From: Gymnothorax reevesii
Taxonomy: Eukaryota; Chordata; Actinopteri; Anguilliformes; Muraenidae
Length of the DNA: 64,000 nucleotides
Reading direction: 5' to 3'
Assembly: GCA_029721435.1 (NCBI GenBank)
Contig: CM056580.1
Coordinates: 24,732,367 to 24,796,366 of the forward strand
Shown in pieces: positions 51,655 through 63,291 of this stretch. Below the pieces are notes generated by a model that worked only from the letters and a program-made list of their open reading frames with translations, ran no database searches and was not told the origin of the DNA. The position numbers and the translations under genes were made by a program. Each line of letters begins with the position of its first letter. The stretch's first letter is position 1.

Positions 51655-52820
51655 GCTAGCATTAGCATGTTAGCATTAGCATTCAAACATTTATATCACT
51701 CAATTTCCATTTTACACAAGAAGGGTTGAGCTGAAATGTCATCTGATCTCATGTTAACATCATAGTGGACTCGTACAGTATGAAAACGACCAGATATTAG
51801 CACTCACATTAGATCGCTAGCATTAGCATGTTAGCATTTGCATTTAAACATTTATGTCACTCAATTTCCATTTTACACAAGAAGGCTTAAAATGAAATGC
51901 CATCTGATCTCATGTTAACATAGAGGACATGTTAAGCATGGAAATGACCAGATATTAGCACTTGCATTAGATCGCTAGCATTAGCATTTTAGCATCAGCA
52001 TGTAAGCATTAGCATTGAAACATTATCATGACCCAATTTGCTTATTATACAAGAAGGGTTAAGCTGAAATGTCATCTGATCTCATATTAACATCAAAGTG
52101 GACTCGTACAGTATGAAAACGACCAGATATTAACACTCACATTAGATCGCTAGCATTAGCATGTTAGCATTTGCATTCAAACATTTATATCACTCAATTT
52201 CCATTTTACACAAGAAGGGTTAAGCTGAAATGCCATCTGATCTCATGTTATCATCATAGAGGACACGTTAAGTATGGAAATGACCAGATATTAGCACTTG
52301 CATTAGATCGCTAGCATTAGCATTTTAGCATCAGCATGTAAGCAGTAGCATTGAAACATTAACATGACCCAATTTGCTAATTATACAAGAAGGGTTGAGC
52401 TGAAATGTCATCTGATCTCATATTAACATCATAGAGGACACGTACAGTATGAAAACGACCAGATTTTAGCACTCACATTAGATCGCTAGCATTAGCATGT
52501 TAGCATTTGCATTTAAACATTTATATCACTCAATTACCATTTTACACAAGAAGGCTTAAACTGAAATGCCATCTGATCACATGTTAACATCATTGAGGAC
52601 ACGTTAAGTATGGAAATGACCAGATATTAGCACTTGCATTAGATCGCTAGCATTAGCTTTTTAGCATCAGCATGTAAGCATTAGCATTGAAACATTAACA
52701 TGACCCAATTTGCTTATTATACAAGAAGGGTTAAGCTGAAATGTCATCTGATCTCATATTAACATCATAGAGGACATGTACAGTTTGAAAATGACCAGAT
52801 ATTAGCACTCTTATAACATC
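51466..52820. repeat. 8-monomer higher-order repeat, 1355 bp, copy 1
   Basis: Order C A A B A B A B, expected 1358 bp. The second A (51816) is three bases short: CATGTTAACATAGAGG near 51911 instead of CATGTTAACATCATAGAGG. Markers shared with the next copy are TATAAACACTCAC at the end of the C, CTGATCACATG (51218/52573) and TTAGCTTTTTAGC (51298/52653). The preceding monomer ends ATAACAGCGC, a private change. Confidence 0.92.
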
Positions 52821-53009
52821 GCTAGCATTAGCAATTTAGCATTGGCATGTTTGAATTAGCCAGTTAGCATTAGCATTCAAACATTAACCTCACCCAATTT
52901 GCTTATTATACAAGAAGGGTTAAGCTGAAATGTCATCCGATCTCATATTAACATCATAGAGGACAGGTACAGTTTGAAAACGACCAGATATAAACACTCA
53001 CATTAGATC
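52821..53009 (+). repeat. C monomer, no. 17 (8-mer copy 2)
   Basis: Partner of 51466 (offset 1355). Last complete C; the next starts 10.9 kb further on. Confidence 0.95.
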
Positions 53010-54178
53010 GCTAGCATTAGCATGTTAGCATTAGCATTCAAACATTTATATCACTCAATTTCCATTTTACACAAGAAGGGTTGAGCTGAAATGTCATCTG
53101 ATCTCATATTAACATCATAGTGGACTCGTACAGTATGAAAACGACCAGATATTAGCACTCACATTAGATCGCTAGCATTAGCATGTTAGCATTTGCATTT
53201 AGACATTTATGTCACTCAATTTCCATTTTACACAAGAAGGCTTAAAGTGAAATGCCATCTGATCTCATGTTAACATCATAGAGGACATGTTAAGCATGGA
53301 AATGACCAGATATTAGCACTTGCATTAGATCGCTAGCATTAGCATTTTAGCATCAGCATGTAAGCATTAGCATTGAAACATTATCATGACCCAATTTGCT
53401 TATTATACAAGAAGGGTTAAGCTGAAATGTCATCTGATCTCATATTAACATCATAGTGGACTCGTACAGTATGAAAACGACCAGATATTAGCACTCACAT
53501 TAGATCGCTAGCATTAGCATGTTAGCATTTGCATTCAAACATTTATATCACTCAATTTCCATTTTACACAAGAAGGGTTAAGCTGAAATGCCATCTGATC
53601 TCATGTTATCATCATAGAGGACACGTTAAGTATGGAAATGACCAGATATTAGCACTTGCATTAGATCGCTAGCATTAGCATTTTAGCATCAGCATGTAAG
53701 CAGTAGCATTGAAACATTAACATGACCCAATTTGCTAATTATACAAGAAGGGTTGAGCTGAAATGTCATCTGATCTCATATTACCATCATAGAGGACACG
53801 TACAGTATGAAAACGACCAGATTTTAGCACTCACATTAGATCGCTAGCATTAGCATGTTAGCATTTGCATTTAAACATTTATATCACTCAATTACCATTT
53901 TACACAAGAAGGCTTAAACTGAAATGCCATCTGATCTCATGTTAACATCATGGAGGACACGTTAAGTATGGAAATGACCAGATATTAGCACTTGCATTAG
54001 ATCGCTAGCATTAGCTTTTTAGCATCAGCATGTAAGCATTAGCATTGAAACATTAACATGACCCAATTTGCTTATTATACAAGAAGGGTTAAGCTGAAAT
54101 GTCATCTGATCTCATATTAACATCATAGAGGACACGTACAGTATGAAAACGACCAGATTTTAGCACTCACATTAGATC
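52821..54178. repeat. 8-monomer higher-order repeat, 1358 bp, copy 2
   Basis: C A A B A B A B at 52821, 53010, 53171, 53332, 53507, 53668, 53843 and 54004, exactly 1358 bp. It shares TTAGCTTTTTAGC at 54011 with the previous copies, but the preceding A has CATCATGGAGG and lacks the ATCACATG change. Private: ATTTAGACATT near 53198 and CTTAAAGTGAAATG near 53241. A third C expected at 54179 is replaced by an A, so the unit stops here. Confidence 0.92.
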
Positions 54179-54850
54179 GCTAGCATTAGCATGTTAGCAT
54201 TTGCATTTAAACATTTATATCACTCAATTACCATTTTACACAAGAAGGCTTAAACTGAAATGCCATCTGCTCTCATGTTAACATCATAGAGGACACGTTA
54301 AGTATGGAAATGACCAGATATTAGCACTTACATTAGATCGCTAGCATTAGCATTTTAGCATCAGCATGTAAGCATTTGCATTGAAACATTAACATGACCC
54401 AATTTGCTTATTATACAAGAAGGGTTGAGCTGAAATGTCATCTGATCTCATATTAACATCATAGAGGACACGTACAGTATTAAAACGACCAGATATTAGC
54501 ACTCACATTAGATCGCTAGCATTAGCATGTTAGCATTAGCATTCAAACATTTATATCACTCAATTTCCATTTTACACAAGAAGGGTTAAGCTGAAATGTC
54601 ATCTGATCTCATGTTATCATCATAGAGGACACGTTAAGTATGGAAATGACCAGATATTAGCACTTGCATTAGATCGCTAGCATTAGCATTTTAGCATCAG
54701 CATGTAAGCAGTAGCATTGAAACATTAACATGACCCAATTTGCTAATTATACAAGAAGGGTTGAGCTGAAATGTCATCTGATCTCATATTAACATCAAAG
54801 AGGACACGTACAGTATGAAAACGACCAGATTTTAGCACTCACATTAGATC
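54179..54850. repeat. Two A-B dimers before the 7-monomer units
   Basis: Monomers 54179, 54340, 54515 and 54676. The first A has CTGCTCTCATG and CACTTACATT. The B at 54340 has GTAAGCATTTGCATTG, a head change also seen at 55859, and its tail reads AGTATTAAAACG like the one near 50757. The A at 54515 has the B-like AAATGTCATCTG followed by A-like CATGTTATC, an internal mosaic. Confidence 0.88.
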
Positions 54851-56033
54851 GCTAGCATTAGCATGTTAGCATTTGCATTTAAACATTTATATCACTCAAT
54901 TACCATTTTACACAAGAAGGCTTAAACTGAAATGCCATCTGCTCTCATGTTAACATCATAGAGGACAAGTTAAGTATGGAAATGACCAGATATTAGCACT
55001 TACATTAGATCGCTAGCATTAGCATTTTAGCATCAGCATGTAAGCATTAGCATTGAAACATTAACGTGACCCAATTTGCTTATTATACAAGAAGGGTTAA
55101 GCTGAAATGTCATCTGATCTCATATTAACATCATAGAGGACATGTACAGTTTGAAAATGACCAGATATTAGCACTCAAATTAGATCGCTAGCATTAGCAT
55201 TTTTGCATCAGTATGTTAGCATTAGCATTGATACATTAACATCACCCAATTTGCTTATTATACAAGAAGGGTTAAGCTGAAATGTCATCTGATCTCATAT
55301 TAACATGATAGAGGACACGTACAGTATGAAAACGACCAGATATTAGCACTCACATTAGATCGCTAGCATTAGCATGTTAGCATTAGCATTCAAACATTTA
55401 TATCACTCAATTTCCATTTTACACAAGAAGGGTTAAGCTGAAATGCCATCTGATCTCATGTTATCATCATAGAGGACACGTTAAATATGGAAATGACCAG
55501 ATATTAGCACTTGCATTAGATCGCTAGCATTAGCATTTTAGCATCAGCATGTAAGCATTAGCATTGAAACATTAACATGACCCAATTTGCTAATTATACA
55601 AGAAGGGTTGAGCTGAAATGTCATCTGATCTCATATTAACATCATAGAGGACACGTACAGTATGAAAACGACCAGATTTTAGCACTCACATTAGATCGCT
55701 AGCATTAGCATGTTAGCATTTGCATTTAAACATTTATGTCACTCAATTTCCATTTTACACAAGAAGGCTTAAACTGAAATGCCATCTGATCTCATGTTAA
55801 CATCATAGAGGACACGTTAAGTATGGAAATGACCAGATATTAGCACTTGCATTAGATCGCTAGCATTAGCATTTTAGCATCAGCATGTAAGCATTTGCAT
55901 TGAAACATTAACATGACCCAATTTGCTTATTATACAAGAAGGGTTAAGCTGAAATGTCATCTGATCTCATATTAACATCATAGAGGACATGTACAGTTTG
56001 AAAATGACCAGATATTAGCACTCGAATTAGATT
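54851..56033. repeat. 7-monomer higher-order repeat, 1183 bp, copy 1
   Basis: Order A B B' A B A B (54851, 55012, 55187, 55362, 55523, 55698, 55859). Signature in order: GGACAAGTTAAG, TTAACGTGACCC, CACTCAAATT, TAACATGATAGAGG, CGTTAAATATGG, TTATGTCACTC. None of these is common elsewhere in the window. This copy is followed by B' (56034), A and B (511 bp) before the next copy. Confidence 0.93.
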
Positions 56034-56544
56034 GCTAGCATTAGCATTTTTGCATCAGTATGTTAGCATTAGCATTGATACATTAACATTACCCAATTTG
56101 CTTATTATACAAGAAGGGAAAAGCTGAAATGTCATCTGATCTCATATTAACATCATAGAGGACACGTACAGTATGAAAACGACCAGATATTAGCACTCAC
56201 ATTAGATCGCTAGCATTAGCATGTTAGCATTAGCATTCAAACATTTATATCACTCAATTTCCATTTTACACAAGAAGGGTTAAGCTGAAATGGCATCTGA
56301 TCTCATGTTATCATCATAGAGGACACGTTAAGTATGGAAATGACCAGATATTAGCACTTGCATTAGATCGCTAGCATTAGCATTTTAGCATCAGCATGTA
56401 AGCAGTAGCATTGAAACATTAACATGACCCAATTTGCTAATTATACAAGAAGGGTTGAGCTGAAATATCATCTGATCTCATATTAACATCATAGAGGACA
56501 CGTACAGTATGAAAACGACCAGATTTTAGCACTCACATTAGATC

Positions 56545-57726
56545 GCTAGCATTAGCATGTAAGCATTTGCATTTAAACATTTATATCACTCAATTACCAT
56601 TTTACACAAGAAGGCTTAAACTGAAATGCCATCTGCTCTCATGTTAACATCATAGAGGACAAGTTAAGTATGGAAATGACCAGATATTAGCACTTACATT
56701 AGATCGCTAGCATTAGCATTTTAGCATCAGCATGTAAGCATTAGCATTGAAACATTAACGTGACCCAATTTGCTTATTATACAAGAAGGGTTAAGCTGAA
56801 ATGTCATCTGATCTCATATTAACATCATAGAGGACATGTACAGTTTGAAAATGACCAGATATTAGCACTCAAATTAGATCGCTAGCATTAGCATTTTTGC
56901 ATCAGTATGTTAGCATTAGCATTGATACATTAACATCACCCAGTTTGCTTATTATACAAGAAGGGTTAAGCTGAAATGTCATCTGATCTCATATTAACAT
57001 GATAGAGGACACGTACAGTATGAAAACGACCAGATATTAGCACTCACATTAGATCGCTAGCATTAGCATGTTAGCATTAGCATTCAAACATTTATATCAC
57101 TCAATTTCCATTTTACACAAGAAGGGTTAAGCTGAAATGCCATCTGATCTCATGTTATCATCATAGAGGACACGTTAAATATGGAAATGACCAGATATTA
57201 GCACTTGCATTAGATCGCTAGCATTAGCATTTTAGCATCAGCATGTAAGCATTAGCATTGAAACATTAACATGACCCAATTTGCTAATTATACAAGAAGG
57301 GTTGAGCTGAAATGTCATCTGATCTCATATTAACATCATAGAGGCCACATACAGTATGAAAACGACCAGATTTTAGCACTCACATTAGATCGCTAGCATT
57401 AGCATGTTAGCATTTGCATTTAAACATTTATGTCACTCAATTTCATTTTACACAAGAAGGCTTAAACTGAAATGCCATCTGATCTCATGTTAACATCATA
57501 GAGGACACGTTAAGTATGGAAATGACCAGATATTAGCACTTGCATTAGATCGCTAGCATTAGCATTTTAGCATCAGCATGTAAGCAGTAGCATTGAAACA
57601 TTAACATGACCCAATTTGCTAATTTCACAAGAAGGGTTGAGCTGAAATGTCATCTGATCTCATATTAACATCATAGAGGACACGTACAGTATGAAAACGA
57701 CCAGATTTTAGCACTCACATTAGATC
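56545..57726. repeat. 7-monomer higher-order repeat, 1182 bp, copy 2
   Basis: All six signature variants are present (GGACAAGTTAAG 56656, TTAACGTGACC near 56756, TAACATGATAGAGG near 56995, CGTTAAATATGG near 57173). One base is missing in the A at 57392 (CAATTTCATTTT near 57440 instead of CAATTTCCATTTT). Private: CAGTTTGCTT near 56941 and GAGGCCACATACAG near 57342. The A at 56545 has CATGTAAGCATTTGC. Confidence 0.93.
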
Positions 57727-58734
57727 GCTAGCATTAGCATGTTAGCATTTGCATTCAAACATTTATATCACTCAATTTCCATTTTACACAAGAAGGGTTA
57801 AGCTGAAATGCCATCTGATCTCATGTTATCATCATAGAGGACACGTTAAGTATGGAAATGACCAGATATTAGCACTTGCATTAGATCGCTAGCATTAGCA
57901 TTTTAGCATCAGCATGTAAGCAGTAGCATTGAAACATTAACATGACCCAATTTGCTAATTTCACAAGAAGGGTTGAGCTGAAATGTCATCTGATCTCATA
58001 TTAACATCATAGAGGACACGTACAGTATGAAAACGACCAGATTTTAGCACTCACATTAGATTTCTAGCATTAGCATGTTAGCATTAGCATTTAAACATTT
58101 ATATCACTCAATTTCCATTTTACACAAGAAGGCTTAAACTGAAATGCCATCTGATCTCATGTTAACATCATAGAGGACACGTTAAGTATGGAAATGACCA
58201 GATATTAGCACTTGCATTAGATCGCTAGCATTAGCATTTTAGCATCAGCATGTAAGCATTAGCATTGAAACATTAACATGACCCAATTTGCTTATTATAC
58301 AAGAAGGGTTAAGCTGCAATGTCATCTGATCTCATCTTAACATCATAGAGGACACGTACAGTATGAAAACGACCAGATATTAGCACTCACATTAGATCGC
58401 TAGCATTAGCATGTTAGCATTAGCATTCAAACATTTATATCACTCAATTTCCATTTTACACAAGAAGGGTTAAGCTGAAATGGCATCTGATCTCATGTTA
58501 TCATCATAGAGGACACGTTAAGTATGGAAATGACCAGATATTAGCACTTGCATTAGATCGCTAGCATTAGCATTTTAGCATCAGCATGTAAGCAGTAGCA
58601 TTGAAACATTAACATGACCCAATTTGCTAATTATACAAGAAGGGTTGAGCTGAAATGTCATCTGATCTCATATTAACATCATAGAGGACACGTACAGTAT
58701 GAAAACGACCAGATTTTAGCACTCACATTAGATC
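57727..58734. repeat. Three A-B dimers, spacer type 1
   Basis: Monomers 57727, 57888, 58063, 58224, 58399 and 58560. Markers: TAATTTCACAAGAAGG near 57618 and 57956, TCTAGC start at 58063, CTGCAATGTC near 58315, CATCTTAACATC near 58333 and AAATGGCATCTG near 58478. A matching set lies at 61101-62108 (offset 3374), and the beginning of a third at 63292, which has TAATTATAC in place of the TTTCAC variant. Confidence 0.9.
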
Positions 58735-59917
58735 GCTAGCATTAGCATGTTAGCATTTGCATTTAAACATTTATATCACTCAATTACCATTTTACACAAG
58801 AAGGCTTAAACTGAAATGCCATCTGCTCTCATGTTAACATCATAGAGGACAAGTTAAGTATGGAAATGACCAGATATTAGCACTTACATTAGATCGCTAG
58901 CATTAGCATTTTAGCATCAGCATGTAAGCATTAGCATTGAAACATTAACGTGACCCAATTTGCTTATTATACAAGAAGGGTTAAGCTGAAATGTCATCTG
59001 ATCTCATATTAACATCATAGAGGACACGTACAGTTTGAAAATGACCAGATATTAGCACTCAAATTAGATCGCTAGCATTAGCATTTTTGCATCAGTATGT
59101 TAGCATTAGCATTGATACATTAACATCACCCAATTTGCTTATTATACAAGAAGGGTTAAGCTGAAATGTCATCTGATCTCATATTAACATGATAGAGGAC
59201 ACGAACAGTATGAAAACGACCAGATATTAGCACTCACATTAGATCGCAAGCATTAGCATGTTAGCATTAGCATTCAAACATTTATATCACTCAATTTCCA
59301 TTTTACACAAGAAGGGTTAAGCTGAAATGCCATCTGATCTCATGTTATCATCATAGAGGACACGTTAAATATGGAAATGACCAGATATTAGCACTTGCAT
59401 TAGATCGCTAGCATTAGCATTTTAGCATCAGCATGTAAGCATTAGCATTGAAACATTAACATGACCCAATTTGCTAATTATACAAGAAGGGTTGAGCTGA
59501 AATGTCATCTGATCTCATATTAACATCATAGAGGACACGTACAGTATGAAAACGACCAGATTTTAGCACTCACATTAGATCGCTAGCATTAGCATGTTAG
59601 CATTTGCATTTAAACATTTATGTCACTCAATTTCCATTTTACACAAGAAGGCTTAAACTGAAATGCCATCTGATCTCATGTTAATATCATAGAGGACACG
59701 TTAAGTATGGAAATGACCAGATATTAGCACTTGCATTAGATCGCTAGCATTAGCATTTTAGCATCAGCATGTAAGCATTAGCATTGAAACATTAACATGA
59801 CCCAATTTGCCAATTATACAAGAAGGGTTGAGCTGAAATGTCATCTGATCTCATATTAACATCATAGAGGACACGTACAGTATGAAAACGACCAGATTTT
59901 AGCACTCACATTAGATC
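58735..59917. repeat. 7-monomer higher-order repeat, 1183 bp, copy 3
   Basis: A B B' A B A B at 58735, 58896, 59071, 59246, 59407, 59582 and 59743. It carries the full signature, with GCAAGC at 59246 (shared with 62620), CACGAACAG near 59202 and GTTAATATC near 59681. The last B has TTTGCCAATTATAC near 59806, shared with 60926 and 63117. Directly followed by copy 4. Confidence 0.93.
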
Positions 59918-61100
59918 GCTAGCATTAGCATGTTAGCATTTGCATTCAAACATTTATATCACTCAATTACCATTTTACACAAGAAGGCTTAAACTGAAAT
60001 GCCATCTGCTCTCATGTTAACATCATAGAGGACAAGTTAATTATGGAAATGACCAGATATTAGCACTTACATTAGATCGCTAGCATTAGCATTTTAGCAT
60101 CAGCATGTAAGCATTAGCATTGAAACATTAACGTGACCCAATTTGCTTATTATACAAGAAGGGTTAAGCTGAAATGTCATCTGATCTCATATTAACATCA
60201 TAGAGGACATGTACAGTTTGAAAATGACCAGATATTAGCACTCAAATTAGATCGCTAGCATTAGCATTTTTGCATCAGTATGTTAGCATTAGCATTGATA
60301 CATTAACATCACCCAATTTGCTTATTATACAAGAAGGGTTAAGCTGAAATGTCATCTGATCTCATATTAACATGATAGAGGATACGTACAGTATGAAAAC
60401 GACCAGATATTAGCACTCACATTAGATCGCTAGCATTAGCATGTTAGCATTAGCATTCAAACATTTATATCACTCAATTTCCATTTTACACAAGAAGGGT
60501 TAAGCTGAAATGCCATCTGATCTCATGTTATCATCATAGAGGACACGTTAAATATGGAAATGACCAGATATTAGCACTTGCATTAGATCGCTAGCATTAG
60601 CATTTTAGCATCAGCATGTAAGCATTAGCATTGAAACATTAACATGACCCAATTTGCTAATTATACAAGAAGGGTTGAGCTGAAATGTCATCTGATCTCA
60701 TATTAACATCATAGAGGACACATACATTTTGAAAACGACCAGATTTTAGCACTCACATTAGATCGCTAGCATTAGCATGTTAGCATTTGCATTTAAACAT
60801 TTATGTCACTCAATTTCCATTTTACACAAGAAGGCTTAAACTGAAATGCCATCTGATCTCATGTTAACATCATAGAGGACACGTTAAGTATGGAAATGAC
60901 CAGATATTAGCACTTGCATTAGATCGCTAGCATTAGCATTTTAGCATCAGCATGTAAGCATTAGCATTGAAACATTAACATGACCCAATTTGCCAATTAT
61001 ACAAGAAGGGTTGAGCTGAAATGTCATCTGATCTCATATTAACATCATATAGGACACGTACAGTATAAAAACGACCAGATTTTAGCACTCACATTAGATC
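59918..61100. repeat. 7-monomer higher-order repeat, 1183 bp, copy 4
   Basis: Immediate tandem neighbour of copy 3 and the only directly adjacent pair of 7-mers. Private changes: GACAAGTTAATTATGG near 60031, GAGGATACG near 60379, ACATACATTTTG near 60719, CATCATATAGGAC near 61044 and AGTATAAAAACG near 61062. Copies 3 and 4 plus spacer 57727-58734 (or 61101-62108) give the 20-monomer, 3374-bp repeat. Confidence 0.93.
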
Positions 61101-62108
61101 GCTTGCATTAGCATGTTAGCATTTGCATTCAAACATTTATATCACTCAATTTCCATTTTACACAAGAAGGGTTAAGCTGAAATGCCATCTGATCTCATGT
61201 TATCATCATAGAGGACACGTTAAGTATGGAAATGACCAGATATTAGCACTTGCATTAGATCGCTAGCATTAGCATTTTAGCATCAGCATGTAAGCAGTAG
61301 CATTGAAACATTAACATGACCCAATTTGCTAATTTCACAAGAAGGGTTGAGCTGAAATGTCATCTGATCTCATATTAACATCATAGAGGACACGTACAGT
61401 ATGAAAACGACCAGATTTTAGCACTCACATTAGATTTCTAGCATTAGCATGTTAGCATTTGCATTTAAACATTTATATCACTCAATTTCCATTTTACACA
61501 AGAAGGCTTAAACTGAAATGCCATCTGATCTCATGTTAACATCATAGAGGACACGTTAAGTATGGAAATGACCAGATATTAGCACTTGCATTAGATCGCT
61601 AGCATTAGCATTTTAGCATCAGCATGTAAACATTAGCATTGAAACATTAACATGACCCAATTTGCTTATTATACAAGAAGGGTTAAGCTGAAATGTCATC
61701 TGATCTCATCTTAACATCATAGAGGACACGTACAGTATGAAAACGACCAGATATTAGCACTCACATTAGATCGCTAGCATTAGCATGTTAGCATTAGCAT
61801 TCAAACATTTATATCACTCAATTTCCATTTTACACAAGAAGGGTTAAGCTGAAATGGCATCTGATCTCATGTTATCATCATAGAGGACACGTTAAGTATG
61901 GAAATGACCAGATATTAGCACTTGCATTAGATCGCTAGCATTAGCATTTTAGCATCAGCATGTAAGCAGTAGCATTGAAACATTAACATGACCCAATTTG
62001 CTAATTATACAAGAAGGGTTGAGCTGAAATGTCATCTGATCTCATATTAACATCATAGAGGACACGTACAGTATGAAAACGACCAGATTTTAGCACTCAC
62101 ATTAGATC
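61101..62108. repeat. Three A-B dimers, spacer type 2
   Basis: Monomers 61101, 61262, 61437, 61598, 61773 and 61934, matching 57727-58734 at offset 3374: TAATTTCACAAG near 61330, TCTAGC at 61437, CATCTTAACATC near 61707 and AAATGGCATC near 61852. Private: GCTTGC at 61101 and GTAAACATTAGC near 61626. Confidence 0.92.
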
Positions 62109-63291
62109 GCTAGCATTAGCATGTTAGCATTTGCATTTAAACATTTATATCACTCAATTACCATTTTACACAAGAAGGCTTAAACTGAAATGCCATCTGC
62201 TCTCATGTTAACATCATAGAGGACAAGTTAAGTATGGAAATGACCAGATATTAGCACTTACATTAGATCGCTAGCATTAGCATTTTAGCATCAGCATGTA
62301 AGCATTAGCATTGAAACATTAACGTGACCCAATTTGCTTATTATACAAGAAGGGTTAAGCTGAAATGTCATCTGATCTCATATTAACATCATAGAGGACA
62401 TGTACAGTTTGAAAATTACCAGATATTAGCAATTAAATTAGATCGCTAGCATTAGCATTTTTGCATCAGTATGTTAGCATTAGCATTGATACATTAACAT
62501 CACCCAATTTGCTTATTATACAAGAAGGGTTAAGCTGAAATGTCATCTGATCTCATATTAACATCATAGAGGACACGTACAGTATGAAAACGACCAGATA
62601 TTAGCACTCACATTAGATCGCAAGCATTAGCATGTTAGCATTAGCATTCAAACATTTATATCACTCAATTTCCATTTTACACAGGAAGGGTTAAGCTGAA
62701 ATGCCATCTGATCTCATGTTATCATCATAGAGGACACGTTAAATATGGAAATGACCAGATATTAGCACTTGCATTAGATCGCTAGCATTAGCATTTTAGC
62801 ATCAGCATGTAAGCATTAGCATTGAAACATTAACATGACCCAATTTGCTAATTATACAAGAAGGGTTGAGCTGAAATGTCATCTGATCTCATATTAACAT
62901 CATAGAGGACACGTACAGTATGAAAACGACCAGATTTTAGCACTCACATTAGATCGCTAGCATTAGCATGTTAGCATTTGCATTTAAACATTTATGTCAC
63001 TCAATTTCCATTTTACACAAGAAGGCTTAAACTGAAATGCCATCTGATCTCATGTTAATATCATAGAGGACACGTTAAGTATGGAAATGACCAGATATTA
63101 GCACTTGCATTAGATCGCTAGCATTAGCATTTTAGCATCAGCATGTAAGCATTAGCATTGAAACATTAACATGACCCAATTTGCCAATTATACAAGAAGG
63201 GTTGAGCTGAAATGTCATCTGATCTCATATTAACATCATAGAGGACACGTACAGTATGAAAACGACCAGATTTTAGCACTCACATTAGATC
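62109..63291. repeat. 7-monomer higher-order repeat, 1183 bp, copy 5
   Basis: A B B' A B A B at 62109, 62270, 62445, 62620, 62781, 62956 and 63117. It has GACAAGTTAAG, TTAACGTGACC, CGTTAAATATGG, GTTAATATC and TTTGCCAATTATAC, but the B' tail reads the common CATCATAGAGG instead of CATGATAGAGG, and its preceding end is the private AGCAATTAAATT near 62428. No second adjacent copy follows, so this 2191-bp period lacks the 1183-bp internal duplication of the previous one. Confidence 0.92.

Noticed and set aside
54851..58238. Treating the 1694-bp offset at 54851/56545 as the same unit as the 1694-bp C unit at 49772
   Set aside because: The equal length is coincidental: both are ten monomers, but the class orders differ (A B B' A B A B B' A B versus C A A B A B A B A B).
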